A stretch of DNA of 64,000 nt from Massiliimicrobium timonense. GTDB taxonomy: Bacteria; Bacillota_I; Bacilli_A; Erysipelotrichales; Coprobacillaceae. Numbering within the stretch: position 1 is the stretch's first letter; each line of letters starts with the position of its first letter. Shown here piece after piece: positions 54,771-63,774 of this stretch. Made by a program: the position numbers and the translations under genes. The notes under the pieces are model-generated. The model ran no database searches. It saw nothing but the letters and a program-made list of their open reading frames with translations, and was not told where the DNA came from. Location: positions 1 through 64,000 of the forward strand of contig NZ_NFLJ01000007.1 of the NCBI RefSeq assembly GCF_002160865.1, read 5' to 3'.

Positions 54771-55967
54771 TTAAAATAAATCTTCAACTTCCTTATAATG
54801 ATCATCAACAATAATTGTTTCACATTGGTCAATACATGCATTCACCATAGACTGATAATCCCACGTTTCTTCCAACGCTTCTGCTTTATAGCTTTTAGGT
54901 TTTGTTGCTGGTTGTTTTGGTGTGAAGATTGTACAACAATCTTCATGAGGACGAATAGAAATGTCATATGTACCAATCTTTTGAGCAACATCAATAATTT
55001 CTAGTTTATCCATACATGCAACTGGGCGAATAACTGGCATAGAAATCACTTCATTAATGACAGACATACTTTCTAAAGTTTGTGAAGCCACCTGTCCAAT
55101 GCTTTCACCATTGACTAATGCCAGACATTGATTCTTTTTCGCTACACCTTCAGCGATACGATACATCATACGACGCATAATCGTCATGGCATAACTTTCA
55201 TCACAGTGATCATAAACAGCTAACTGCAAATCTGTAAATGGCACGATATGAATTGTCATTTTACCATGTGTATAATGTCTTAATACATTCACCAAATCCA
55301 AAACTTTTTCCCTAGCTAATTCATTCGTATAAGGTGGAGAGGCATAATGAATGCATTCAATATCCACTCCTCTTTTTAATGTTAAATATCCCGCTACTGG
55401 TGAATCAATACCACCTGAAAGCATCAGTAAAGCTTTACCACCAATACCAACAGGATATCCACCCGCACCTTTTATGACATTATCCATAACATATGTGACA
55501 TCTTTACGCAATTCTACTTTAATCAAAATATCAGGATGATGAACATCTACTTTTAAATCTTTAGATGTATGATGGAAAATATGGCCAGCAATCGCTGTAT
55601 TGATATCATGTGAGTGCATAGGATAATCTTTATCATTACGTTTTGTCTGAATTTTAAAAGTTTTTCCTTCACTCTTTTCAATAACTTCTAAACACACTTC
55701 TTTAATCTTTTCCAAATCACTTTCTACTTGATAACATAAAGAAAAAGAGTGGATTCCAAAGACTGTCTGTAATTTTTCACACACAGCCTCTGGATTTTCA
55801 CCATTAAGAATAATATACAAACGGTCAAATGACATGTCATATCTTAAATGTTGAAATTCTTTCAACATCTCTTTTGTATTTTGTGTTAATTTTCGAATAA
55901 AAAGTTTACGATTTTTTCCTTTTGTTGTGAGTTCTCCAAATCTCACCAAAATATGATTACATTCCAT
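54771..55967 (-). CDS. thiI: tRNA 4-thiouridine synthase ThiI
   Basis: This 398-residue protein has an N-terminal ferredoxin-like and THUMP region (ILVRFGELTTKGKNRKLFIR) and a PP-loop ATPase domain with KALLMLSGGIDSPVAGYL near residue 180, then MMYRIAEGVAKKNQCLALVN and GESIGQVASQ. There is no rhodanese domain, as in Bacillus, so sulfur comes from a partner cysteine desulfurase, whose gene is six bases upstream. It makes s4U8 in tRNA and may supply sulfur for thiamine. Confidence 0.95.
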   Translation of the reverse strand: MECNHILVRFGELTTKGKNRKLFIRKLTQNTKEMLKEFQHLRYDMSFDRLYIILNGENPEAVCEKLQTVFGIHSFSLCYQVESDLEKIKEVCLEVIEKSEGKTFKIQTKRNDKDYPMHSHDINTAIAGHIFHHTSKDLKVDVHHPDILIKVELRKDVTYVMDNVIKGAGGYPVGIGGKALLMLSGGIDSPVAGYLTLKRGVDIECIHYASPPYTNELAREKVLDLVNVLRHYTHGKMTIHIVPFTDLQLAVYDHCDESYAMTIMRRMMYRIAEGVAKKNQCLALVNGESIGQVASQTLESMSVINEVISMPVIRPVACMDKLEIIDVAQKIGTYDISIRPHEDCCTIFTPKQPATKPKSYKAEALEETWDYQSMVNACIDQCETIIVDDHYKEVEDLF

Positions 55968-55972
55968 AATAA

Positions 55973-57112
55973 TTACCTCTGTTTCTTAATTGTCTTTAAA
56001 ACTTGTTTCAAATAAAATAAAAATTCATCTATTTCATCACGTGTCGTATAATGAGAAAAACTGATACGAATAGCACTTTTAGCTATTTTTTCATCAATTC
56101 CCATCGCTTCTAATGTTCTTGAAACATCATGCTTATGTGAAGCACATGTACTTTTCGTTGATACATAGCATTCATGCATTTCTAGTGCATGCAAAATAAC
56201 TTCTGGCTTATATCCTACACATGAAAAGTTTAAAATATAAGGTGTTACGTGATCTTGTGGTGTATTCATAACAATATCTGGAATCTGTTGTAACTGTTCC
56301 CTGACATATTGATTCAACATCATCACATATTGATAATGTTCATCTAAATTTTCTAAAGCCAGTCGTAATGTTTTAGCAAACATCGTATGTGTTGCTGTAT
56401 TCGATGTGCCACCTCTTAATTGTTGTTCTTGTTGACCTCCATTAATTAAAGGAACAATGGATGTGGAAGATTTTTTATATAAAACACCGCTTCCTTTTAA
56501 ACCATATATCTTATGAGCAGAAAAACTTGCTAAATCAACATATGACAAATCGATTGGAAGTTTTCCTAAAGCCTGAACCATATCAACATGGAATTTAACT
56601 TTAGGATTTTTCTTTTGAATGATTTGATAAACTTCTCTAATAGGGAAAACCATTCCCACTTCATTATTGACATACATCATTGTGACAAGAATTGTATCTT
56701 CTCTGATTTTATTTTCTAATTCCGCTAAGTTCAATTCTCCCTTATCGTTTACTGAAATAAAATCAACATCATAACCAAAAACATCTCTTAACTGTAGACA
56801 TGACTGATACACACTAGAATGCTCTACAGCTGTTGTGATAATATGTTTTCCTCTGTTTTGATATTGAAAAGCACATCCTTTAATCGCTGTACTGTTTGAT
56901 TCACTGGCACCACTTGTAAAAATAATTTCTTCGGGTAAAACACCTAACATTCGGGCAGTTAATTCTCTTGATTTTTCCATTAAAGCACTTGTTTTTAAAC
57001 CTAAAGAATATAATGAATCAGCATTTGCAAAATAATCATTTAAAAGTGATTGATACATATGATTCACTTCTTGATTTAATGGTGTTGTTGATACATAATC
57101 TAAATAAATCAT
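55973..57112 (-). CDS. Cysteine desulfurase (NifS/IscS-like)
   Basis: This 379-residue PLP enzyme starts IYLDYVSTTPLNQEVNHMYQ, has FTSGASESNSTAIKG near residue 66, HVDMVQALGK near residue 174, the PLP Lys in SFSAHKIYGLKGSGVLYK near residue 198 and the catalytic Cys in STKSTCASHKHDVSRTLEAM near residue 322. The pairing with thiI matches B. subtilis nifZ-thiI, where it delivers persulfide sulfur for tRNA s4U. GGAGGAAAG precedes the ATG. Confidence 0.93.
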   Translation of the reverse strand: MIYLDYVSTTPLNQEVNHMYQSLLNDYFANADSLYSLGLKTSALMEKSRELTARMLGVLPEEIIFTSGASESNSTAIKGCAFQYQNRGKHIITTAVEHSSVYQSCLQLRDVFGYDVDFISVNDKGELNLAELENKIREDTILVTMMYVNNEVGMVFPIREVYQIIQKKNPKVKFHVDMVQALGKLPIDLSYVDLASFSAHKIYGLKGSGVLYKKSSTSIVPLINGGQQEQQLRGGTSNTATHTMFAKTLRLALENLDEHYQYVMMLNQYVREQLQQIPDIVMNTPQDHVTPYILNFSCVGYKPEVILHALEMHECYVSTKSTCASHKHDVSRTLEAMGIDEKIAKSAIRISFSHYTTRDEIDEFLFYLKQVLKTIKKQR

Positions 57113-57171
57113 ATCTTTCCTCCATAGTCCATTATATGTATATATACCATTTTTATTAAGAAAAAGCCACT

Positions 57172-57196
57172 AAAAAAGTCCAAATTAGGACTTTTT
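57172..57196 (-). terminator. Intrinsic terminator of ezrA, stop codon in the loop
   Basis: AAAAAGTCC and GGACTTTTT pair around a six-base loop that contains the ezrA TAA stop. Confidence 0.87.
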
Positions 57197-58924
57197 ACTT
57201 GTTTTTTGAATTAAATTTTCATAAGAACCCGGTTTAATCTTTTCAATAATATCAACCGCTGTAGATAAAGCTTTCGTATATTCGCCATTTCTAAATAAAA
57301 CTTCAGCTTTTGTCAGTTCCGTATTGACCTCTAAGAAACTAGAACGATAACGATTTCCAAAAACAATCGCTTCTTCTACCATTTCTGCAGTTACAATCAA
57401 ATTATGAACATTATCATATAATTTATAAATAATATCTCTGGCACTGTCTACTCGCTTAGAAAGTTCTGATAATTCAACAGGACGATGCATACGATAAGCC
57501 TGTATCTGTGCTGCTTTATCATAAGAATCTTGAATATAATCTTTATAAGATTCATTAATCATTGGTAAATGCTTATTTTTAATTTCAGATTTAATCTCCA
57601 GCAAAACAATATTAATATTTTCTAATTCATCTATCGCACGTTGTTCCTGTAAGTATAAATGATCTCTAAATGCAAAGAAAGCATCTAAATCATCTTGATG
57701 ACTTAACGCATCATTCTTCACTTTTTCAACTTTATCAATCATTTGTAAATAAGAGAAATTTCCCGCATTCATTTCTTCTTCTAATTCATAGGAAGTTCTT
57801 AATATTTGGTCAAAATCCTTATATTTTTCTTGGATATCAACATAATCCTCATTAATCAAATATAAATTTTCAATACGATTTTGATCAATTAAAGCCTGTT
57901 TATATTGATCATATATTTGAGTAATCTTTGTATAAGCATCTTCCCACTTATTTTTAAACACTTCATAAGATTGTTTTTCCACTTCCAAATCTTTCATTAA
58001 AGCATCGATATCATCAACAAGCTTTTGCAGTACTTCTCCAACATTTTCCAGCTGTAACTGTTGAATATGTTGAGTTGTTGTTTCTAAAGTTGATTGAATG
58101 GCTTGATAACGATCAGAAACATGTAGCTGATCCAATGCAAATTCGCCATGTGACATGTCTTGAAGTAAAGCATCTAAATGATGAATCTTTTTAGGAATAT
58201 ATTGTCTGACAATCGCAATATAATCAGGTAATTCCTGTAAACGTTCTGTTAACCAATCTACTTTTTTATCAATATCCTGCGTTAAAGTCTTCGCATCTTC
58301 AAATCTTTGATTGTTCATCATATCTTCCAGTTTCACAAAAGAATCATCCAAATTATTAAAAATATTTTTAATACCCTTTACAAAATCTTCAACCTTAAAA
58401 CGAATAGTTTCATAATGATCAATCAATTGACGATATTTTTCTTTTACACGAATAATTTCAATTCTTTGAATATTTTCAATTTCAGTAATCTTTTCAATCT
58501 TTTCTAACAAAGCCTGTGAATCATCTTCATAAACTTTTAACATGTTCTCCAGTTCTTTCATCTTTGTAGAAATCTTTCGTAGTTTACCATAAAAAAGCTG
58601 TTCATCAACTTCGTTGACAAGAACCCCAAGTTCATTTTTCTGATAATCTGAAATACGCTCAAATTCTTTTGCATATTCTTCATACAGTTCTACAACTTCA
58701 GGCATATTTTTAGAAATACTATGAACTCTCCCCAAACGATACTGTAAAGGTAATGATTTGATTCCATTCATACGATTTTCTACATCAACAATTAATTTTC
58801 TATATTTTCTTAATCTCATTCCCCTATAAAACAACAAAAGCATCACAATAACAACAAGACCAATACCTATAAAAATGAGATTACGTAATCCAATTTGTTC
58901 TATAAACCTCATGATATTATCCAT
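57185..58924 (-). CDS. ezrA: Septation ring formation regulator EzrA
   Basis: This 579-residue protein has one N-terminal membrane helix (LIFIGIGLVVIVMLLLFYRG) followed by a cytoplasmic part that is nearly all coiled coil in spectrin-like repeats, for example ELENMLKVYEDDSQALLEKI. Length, topology and location near nifS-thiI match EzrA, which binds FtsZ and tunes Z-ring assembly in Firmicutes. It ends ENLIQKTSKKS. It lies between rpsD and the nifS-thiI pair, roughly as in B. subtilis. Confidence 0.92.
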   Translation of the reverse strand: MDNIMRFIEQIGLRNLIFIGIGLVVIVMLLLFYRGMRLRKYRKLIVDVENRMNGIKSLPLQYRLGRVHSISKNMPEVVELYEEYAKEFERISDYQKNELGVLVNEVDEQLFYGKLRKISTKMKELENMLKVYEDDSQALLEKIEKITEIENIQRIEIIRVKEKYRQLIDHYETIRFKVEDFVKGIKNIFNNLDDSFVKLEDMMNNQRFEDAKTLTQDIDKKVDWLTERLQELPDYIAIVRQYIPKKIHHLDALLQDMSHGEFALDQLHVSDRYQAIQSTLETTTQHIQQLQLENVGEVLQKLVDDIDALMKDLEVEKQSYEVFKNKWEDAYTKITQIYDQYKQALIDQNRIENLYLINEDYVDIQEKYKDFDQILRTSYELEEEMNAGNFSYLQMIDKVEKVKNDALSHQDDLDAFFAFRDHLYLQEQRAIDELENINIVLLEIKSEIKNKHLPMINESYKDYIQDSYDKAAQIQAYRMHRPVELSELSKRVDSARDIIYKLYDNVHNLIVTAEMVEEAIVFGNRYRSSFLEVNTELTKAEVLFRNGEYTKALSTAVDIIEKIKPGSYENLIQKTSKKS

Positions 58925-59009
58925 AACTTAAAATTCCTCTCTTTTCCTAAGTTATATTCTACCATAAATAGAAAGCTATTTCATCATCTTTTTCCAAAAT
59001 ACTACATAG

Positions 59010-59042
59010 AAAAAAGTATTGAACATAAGTCCAATACTTTTT
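59010..59042 (-). terminator. Intrinsic terminator of rpsD
   Basis: AAAAAGTATTG (59011-59021) and CAATACTTTTT (59032-59042) form an 11-bp stem with a ten-base loop, nine bases after the rpsD stop. Confidence 0.87.
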
Positions 59043-59051
59043 GTGTCCATC

Positions 59052-59657
59052 TTATCCTAAACGGTTGTAGTATTCTACAATTAATGATTCGTTGATTTCT
59101 TGATTTAATTCTGATCTTTCAGGTAATCTTAATAATTTTCCTTCCATTTTATCAGCATCAACTTCAACAAATCCTGGTACATGTGTTTGAGAAGCTAAGG
59201 CGTTTTTAATCACTTCTAATGAACGAGAACGTTCTTTAACAGAAATCACATCTCCAACTTTAACTTGACAAGAAGCGATATCAGTTTTAACTCCATTTAA
59301 TAAGATATGACCATGATTAACTAATTGTCTTGCTTGTCTTCTTGTTGTAGCAAAACCTAATCTATAAACAACATTGTCTAATCTAGATTCTAGTAAACAG
59401 AAGAAATTGTAACCAGTAACTCCTTCCATTTTTCCAGCTCTTTTGAATGTGTTATGGAATTGTTTTTCATTAACTCCATACATATGTCTTACTTTTTGTT
59501 TTTCAGCTAACTGTAATCCATATTCTGTTAATTTTTTTCTTTTTTGACCATGTTGACCAGGTGCATATGGTCTTCTTGCTAATTCTCTACCAGTTTCTAA
59601 TGTAGAAAAACCTAAACGTCTAGATTTTTTCCATTGTGGTCCAGTATAACGTGACAT
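59052..59657 (-). CDS. rpsD: Small ribosomal subunit protein uS4
   Basis: This 201-residue protein starts [20 protein letters not shown] and has the S4 RNA-binding module [20 protein letters not shown] followed by [14 protein letters not shown], ending [11 protein letters not shown]. It nucleates 30S assembly and in many Firmicutes represses its own mRNA. TAGGAGG sets ATG 59657. It lacks Cys-based zinc motifs. A structured leader precedes it. Confidence 0.97.
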   Translation of the reverse strand: MSRYTGPQWKKSRRLGFSTLETGRELARRPYAPGQHGQKRKKLTEYGLQLAEKQKVRHMYGVNEKQFHNTFKRAGKMEGVTGYNFFCLLESRLDNVVYRLGFATTRRQARQLVNHGHILLNGVKTDIASCQVKVGDVISVKERSRSLEVIKNALASQTHVPGFVEVDADKMEGKLLRLPERSELNQEINESLIVEYYNRLG

Positions 59658-59820
59658 TTTCTTTCCTCCTATTGTTTTATTTGGCATAAAACAATAACAT
59701 GCATAGATCAGTTAGGTTGTGTTTGTATTAAGTATTTCTCTTTGCAGCAAGATACTCTACATCCCATTGTCACAAACGCATGGGCTAACCCTCTATGTGC
59801 TGCTATTATTTATTGCACTA
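59658..59820 (-). ncRNA. Candidate S4 (rpsD) autoregulatory leader
   Basis: About 160 bases separate the predicted start site from rpsD. The minus strand carries local pairing such as AGCAGCACATAGAGGGTTAG ... and TGCTGC, GTATC/GATAC-like and GTGTTTGT/ACAAACAC-like segments, and a final TTGTTTTATGCC...AAAACAA hairpin before the ribosome binding site. Position and length fit Firmicute S4 leaders. The fold is not verified. Confidence 0.5.
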
Positions 59821-59824
59821 GTAT

Positions 59825-59852
59825 ATTATAGCAATTTCTTTGATATTGTCAA
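59825..59852 (-). promoter_or_regulatory. Sigma-A promoter of rpsD
   Basis: Perfect TTGACA (59852-59847) and TATAAT (59830-59825) on the minus strand, spaced 16 bases. Confidence 0.88.
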
Positions 59853-59859
59853 ACATTTT

Positions 59860-60618
59860 TTATTTTGATTTCCATAAATAATCCATAAAGAGTGGTATTT
59901 GCACTTGCCATGAAATCATATGATGACGACCATTCACTAATAAATACGGATATGTCTGTACACCTTTTAAATTCAATAAATGTGAAATATCAAGCTGATT
60001 CATAGAAGCATAGGCTAAAGCGCGTTTATTTCTTGATTCTTCACTGCCCCAGCTCAAAAAAAGACGTGTATCTTTTAATGAATCATGCTGGTTAATTTCA
60101 TCTTTCAATGCCTCTAAACAAATACCAATAGAACTGGATAAACAAGCTGCTTTAGAAAAATATGTATGATATGAAATCACTGCATACAATGCCATTAAAC
60201 CACCCATTGAAAATCCACCAATCATTGTATATTCACGTAAAGACAAAGTTCTATAATGAGTATCTATATAAGGTTTAACTGTATGAACAATAAATTCCAT
60301 CAATGCCTGACCATAACCATGAATCATTTGATAGTGACTCTTCTCAACATCATACGGACAATATTCTGCTAAGCGACAAGAACTTTCATCAGGGCTATCT
60401 ATACCTATCACAATAAATGATTGATCGTATTTATCTAAAAAGTTATCTAAACACATAACATGTTCAGATGTTTTAACATCATCAAATAAATATTGACCAT
60501 CAAACATATAGATGACTGGATAACGTTCTTGACTTATCTGATAAGACGGTGGTAAATAAATACGAATTGTTCGATAACAATGTTTAGCTTCAAACAATAA
60601 TTCTCTTTTTTCTACCAT
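59860..60618 (-). CDS. Esterase D/enterochelin-esterase-like alpha/beta hydrolase
   Basis: This 252-residue cytoplasmic hydrolase has YPVIYMFDGQYLFDD near residue 31, the nucleophile elbow GGFSMGGLMALYAV near residue 134, an acid region RLFLSWGSEESRN near residue 185 and the catalytic His in VNGRHHMISWQVQIPLFMDY near residue 230. This is the putative-esterase (PF00756) layout. Its ATG overlaps the upstream gene by seven bases, so the two are coupled. Substrate unknown; siderophore or acyl esters are possible but not indicated. Confidence 0.85.
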   Translation of the reverse strand: MVEKRELLFEAKHCYRTIRIYLPPSYQISQERYPVIYMFDGQYLFDDVKTSEHVMCLDNFLDKYDQSFIVIGIDSPDESSCRLAEYCPYDVEKSHYQMIHGYGQALMEFIVHTVKPYIDTHYRTLSLREYTMIGGFSMGGLMALYAVISYHTYFSKAACLSSSIGICLEALKDEINQHDSLKDTRLFLSWGSEESRNKRALAYASMNQLDISHLLNLKGVQTYPYLLVNGRHHMISWQVQIPLFMDYLWKSK

Positions 60619-61445
60619 AAATCTTCATCTTGATCTTCATAAACATGTCTTAAAAACTCAAAATCTTCCATAAACATCTCATTAGCGATATCTTGATCAA
60701 ACTCATTAAAAATAAAATCATCTTCATCCAATCCATAATCTTCAATTCTCATTAAAAACTCATCATAATTTTTATAATACATTTCCAGTAATTCATGTTC
60801 ATCTTCCCAAATACCATAACCTTTACCAGCTATAATTTGACTATCCTCAAGGACAAACAAATCTGACTGTATCTGAATATTTAAAACTTCTATATCAAAT
60901 ACATAATCTTCTCCAAAATCATACCATAAAGAGAATTGATGATCTTTTTCTAAATGAAGATCACTTAAAAAGACATTGGCTGCATAATCATCTAACATCT
61001 CTTGATCGCATTGTTCACATCCAAATCTTCCGCAATTGGATTCAATTTTAAACAAATGATGACCTTCAGCTTGAAAAATAGCTAAAACAGCATAAGCCAA
61101 ATCAGCTAACGTTATAAAATAAGGTAAAATAATCTCTCGATTCATTTCTTTCTCCAATCCTCTTAAAGAAACACGTAATTGAATCGTTTTTTTCATTTCC
61201 GGAATATGTCGTATCATATACTCCAGATTTTCTTGTAATAATCCTTCAAATAACTCATCTTGAAACTGCACTTGATTAAAACAAATGGTCATAGATAGCA
61301 TAATTCCTTTTTTAATAACTGAAGGCGTATTATGTCCAGCTATTTTTTCTAAATCACAAATCGTTCTTTTTAATTCATCAGAGCCATGATTCACCACCTC
61401 ATCATAAATATCATCTACACATTGAAAAACATGTTCCATCAACAT
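60612..61445 (-). CDS. pRiA4b ORF-3-like domain protein
   Basis: This 277-residue acidic protein has a helical N-terminal part of about 110 residues, then a region resembling the pRiA4b ORF-3 domain: TIQLRVSLRGLEKEMNREII, then LPYFITLADLAYAVLAIFQA, EGHHLFKIES and the later FSLWYDFGEDYVFDIEVLNI. A Cys pair in FGCEQCDQ follows the HLFKI strand. The C-terminus is very acidic (Asp/Glu-rich, ending EDQDEDLW). The domain occurs in many bacteria and in some transposon passengers; its function is unknown. Start 61445 has GGAGGTG upstream. Confidence 0.68.
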   Translation of the reverse strand: MLMEHVFQCVDDIYDEVVNHGSDELKRTICDLEKIAGHNTPSVIKKGIMLSMTICFNQVQFQDELFEGLLQENLEYMIRHIPEMKKTIQLRVSLRGLEKEMNREIILPYFITLADLAYAVLAIFQAEGHHLFKIESNCGRFGCEQCDQEMLDDYAANVFLSDLHLEKDHQFSLWYDFGEDYVFDIEVLNIQIQSDLFVLEDSQIIAGKGYGIWEDEHELLEMYYKNYDEFLMRIEDYGLDEDDFIFNEFDQDIANEMFMEDFEFLRHVYEDQDEDLW

Positions 61446-61617
61446 ATTTCTACACCTCCTGTTTTTATTTTACAGTATTTTTCAAATAAGGCGAGTCTTT
61501 TAGATTTTTTTCACTTATTTTTTCTTTTTTTCGTCTTTTTTTCTTGATGAATTTTGTCAATATCTTTTATTATTTGTCGTATTCTATCAAATTTCAGCTA
61601 CCTTACTTTCATCTAAT

Positions 61618-61645
61618 AAAAAACCAGACAAAATACTTTGCCTGG
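61618..61645 (-). terminator. Terminator of tRNA-Leu
   Basis: CCAGACAAA (61624-61632) and TTTGCCTGG (61637-61645) pair with one G-T pair; T6 follows on the minus strand. It lies about 50 bases after the tRNA end. Confidence 0.75.
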
Positions 61646-61695
61646 ATATATGCTTACGAAAAGAGCTTATCATCTCAAATCGCCTTCTATTCAAT

Positions 61696-61781
61696 TGGTG
61701 CCTGAGGTCGGACTCGAACCGACATGACATAGGTCGCAGCATTTTGAGTGCTGTGCGTATACCAGTTTCGCCACTCAGGCA
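61696..61781 (-). tRNA. tRNA-Leu (anticodon CAA)
   Basis: The 86-base minus-strand sequence has acceptor stem TGCCTGA / TCAGGCA, an encoded CCA end, anticodon stem CAGCA / TGCTG enclosing CTCAAAA (anticodon CAA, reads UUG), a long class II variable arm and the T arm GTCGG-TTCGAGT-CCGAC. All Leu features are intact. Confidence 0.96.
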
Positions 61782-61798
61782 AATCAAACTACTCGCAT

Positions 61799-61827
61799 AG
61801 TATACTATATATTTTTTTAAAAATCAA
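61799..61827 (-). promoter_or_regulatory. Promoter of tRNA-Leu
   Basis: TTGATT (61827-61822) and TATACT (61804-61799) on the minus strand, spaced 17 bases, overlapping the last codons of tag. Confidence 0.65.
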
Positions 61828-62369
61828 TAAAAATCGCAATTAATTTCATGATCATTATAGATACCTATAGCTTGTAGATAACTGTATATGATTGTTGGTC
61901 CAACAAAAGAAAAGCCATGTTTTTTTAAATCTTTTGAAATTTGTGCTGATAAATCATCAAATGAAGGAACATCTTTTGATGATTGATAATGATGTTGAAT
62001 AGGTTGATTATCTACATATGACCATATAAATGTATCAAAACTCCCATACTGTTTTTGAATTTCAAGAAAAGCCTTAGCATTTTTAATAATAGCTTTCATT
62101 TTTAATTTATTCTTAATTAACCCTTCTGTTTGCATTAATGTCTGATATTTATCATCATCATATGAAGCAATCAAATGATAATCAAAATGATCTAAAGCCT
62201 GATCATATAAACCTTCCTTTTTTAAAATAATATCCCAGCTTAACCCTGCCTGTAATCCTTCTAAAATTAACATTTTATACAATTGTCTTTCATCATGTTC
62301 CGGTTTTCCCCAGACTTCGTCATGATATTTCATTAATCTTTCATTATAAGCCCATTGACATCTTTTCAT
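61824..62369 (-). CDS. tag: DNA-3-methyladenine glycosylase I
   Basis: This 181-residue protein has the Tag pattern: MKRCQWAYNERLMKYHDEVW, then GKPEHDERQLYKMLILEGLQ, AGLSWDIILKKE near residue 48, and KKHGFSFVGPTIIYSYLQAI near residue 150. It removes 3-methyladenine from DNA. The zinc ligands (Cys near 4, His near 17) are seen; the C-terminal His/Cys ligands of E. coli Tag appear as HEINCDF. It is divergent from the rRNA methyltransferase gene. Confidence 0.93.
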   Translation of the reverse strand: MKRCQWAYNERLMKYHDEVWGKPEHDERQLYKMLILEGLQAGLSWDIILKKEGLYDQALDHFDYHLIASYDDDKYQTLMQTEGLIKNKLKMKAIIKNAKAFLEIQKQYGSFDTFIWSYVDNQPIQHHYQSSKDVPSFDDLSAQISKDLKKHGFSFVGPTIIYSYLQAIGIYNDHEINCDFY

Positions 62370-62406
62370 ATTCTCACCATTGACTATTTTAACATATGAA
62401 TTTTAG

Positions 62407-62435
62407 TTTACACAAACATTTTTCACTTGTATAAT
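62407..62435 (+). promoter_or_regulatory. Promoter of the rRNA methyltransferase gene
   Basis: TTTACA (62407-62412) and TATAAT (62430-62435), spaced 17 bases. The predicted start site falls near 62442, after the ATG at 62440, which supports ATG 62452 as the true start and gives a very short 5' leader. Confidence 0.75.
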
Positions 62436-62451
62436 AAAAATGGTGAAAATA

Positions 62452-63774
62452 ATGAACGAAATATTTGAAAAAGAAATAAAAACAATTTTAAAAGATGAAT
62501 ACCTTGATTTTATGGGATCATTGCAGCTACCGCCAGTGAAAGCTTTTTATTTGAATCCACTTAAACAAGACCCTAACAAATATTTAAATCAGCAGTACAT
62601 TCAACCTCATCCCGTGGTACAGGGAGGATATTATTTTGATTATGAAAAATATCCGTTAGGAAAATCTCCATTTTTTTCATGTGGTCTTTACTACATTCAA
62701 GAACCAAGTGCAATGTTAGTCGCTCATTTTTTAGATGTACAAGAAGACGATTATGTTTTGGATATGTGTGGTGCTCCGGGTGGCAAGAGCTGTGCAATCG
62801 CCAGTCGTTTAGGAAATCAAGGTTTAATGATTACTAATGATATCAATACTTTAAGAGCCAAAATCCTTTCTGAAAATATCGAAAGATTTGGTTTAAAAAA
62901 TACTATTGTGACAAACTGTGATCCGATTCAATTGACAAAAGTCTTGCCAGAATTTTTTGATAAAATCATTTTAGATGCTCCTTGTTCTGGTGAAGGAATG
63001 TTTAGAAAAGATGATCAAGCCATTGAAACATGGTCACCACAAAAGGTACAGGAATGTGCTCATATTCAAAGACAATTAATGGATGCAGCAATGAAATTAT
63101 TAAAACCAGGTGGTATATTGATGTATTCTACATGTACATACAATACCAAAGAAAATGAAGAACAGATTAATTATTTACTCAAACATTATGATTGTCAGCT
63201 CATTCCTTTAAGAAGAAGTCATGGAATGGCTCCGGGTATTCATATGGATGAAGCCATTCGTTTATACCCACATCGTTATCGTGGAGAAGGCCATTTTATC
63301 GCATGTATTCAAAAAAATGGTCAATCATCAACGAAAAAATATAAACCGATGAAAGCTTCGATTTCTAAGCAGAACCAAAAACTTGTGAATACCTTTTATC
63401 AAGAATATCTTCAGATTCCTACACCACATTATCTTTATGACAATCATAATCATATCTATGCTTTACTTCCACAATTTCCAGATTTGCAAGGTATTCGTAT
63501 CTTAAGAAATGGCCTCTATTTAGGTGAATGTAAGAAAAACAGATTTGAACCTAGTCTTGCATTAGCATTAACACTCACTCAAAAAGATGTGAAACAGTTT
63601 TATCGCTTTCATGAAAATGATCCGGAAGTTAAACAGTATCTGCATGGTGAAGCGATTGCTGGAACGAATCAAAAAGGTTATGGAGTTATCTTTGTTGAAG
63701 ACTATCCACTTTCATTTTATAAAGAAAGTCAAGGTTTAGCTAAAAACTTATATCCAAAGGGGTTGAGAAGATGA
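62452..63774 (+). CDS. RsmB/RsmF-type rRNA cytosine-C5 methyltransferase
   Basis: This 440-residue enzyme has the SAM motif YVLDMCGAPGGKSCAIASRL near residue 105, motif IV ILDAPCSGEGMFRKDD near residue 180 and motif VI MYSTCTYNTKENEEQI near residue 225, where Cys in STCT is the methylating nucleophile and Cys in PCSGEG aids release. A C-terminal extension of about 150 residues resembles the RsmF/YebU PUA-like region. It probably makes m5C in 16S rRNA. GGTGA lies a few bases before ATG 62452; ATG 62440 lies before the predicted transcript start. Confidence 0.9.
   Translation: MNEIFEKEIKTILKDEYLDFMGSLQLPPVKAFYLNPLKQDPNKYLNQQYIQPHPVVQGGYYFDYEKYPLGKSPFFSCGLYYIQEPSAMLVAHFLDVQEDDYVLDMCGAPGGKSCAIASRLGNQGLMITNDINTLRAKILSENIERFGLKNTIVTNCDPIQLTKVLPEFFDKIILDAPCSGEGMFRKDDQAIETWSPQKVQECAHIQRQLMDAAMKLLKPGGILMYSTCTYNTKENEEQINYLLKHYDCQLIPLRRSHGMAPGIHMDEAIRLYPHRYRGEGHFIACIQKNGQSSTKKYKPMKASISKQNQKLVNTFYQEYLQIPTPHYLYDNHNHIYALLPQFPDLQGIRILRNGLYLGECKKNRFEPSLALALTLTQKDVKQFYRFHENDPEVKQYLHGEAIAGTNQKGYGVIFVEDYPLSFYKESQGLAKNLYPKGLRR

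Noticed and set aside
61587-61787. 66-residue minus-strand frame
   Set aside because: It runs through the tRNA-Leu gene and its terminator and is not a gene.
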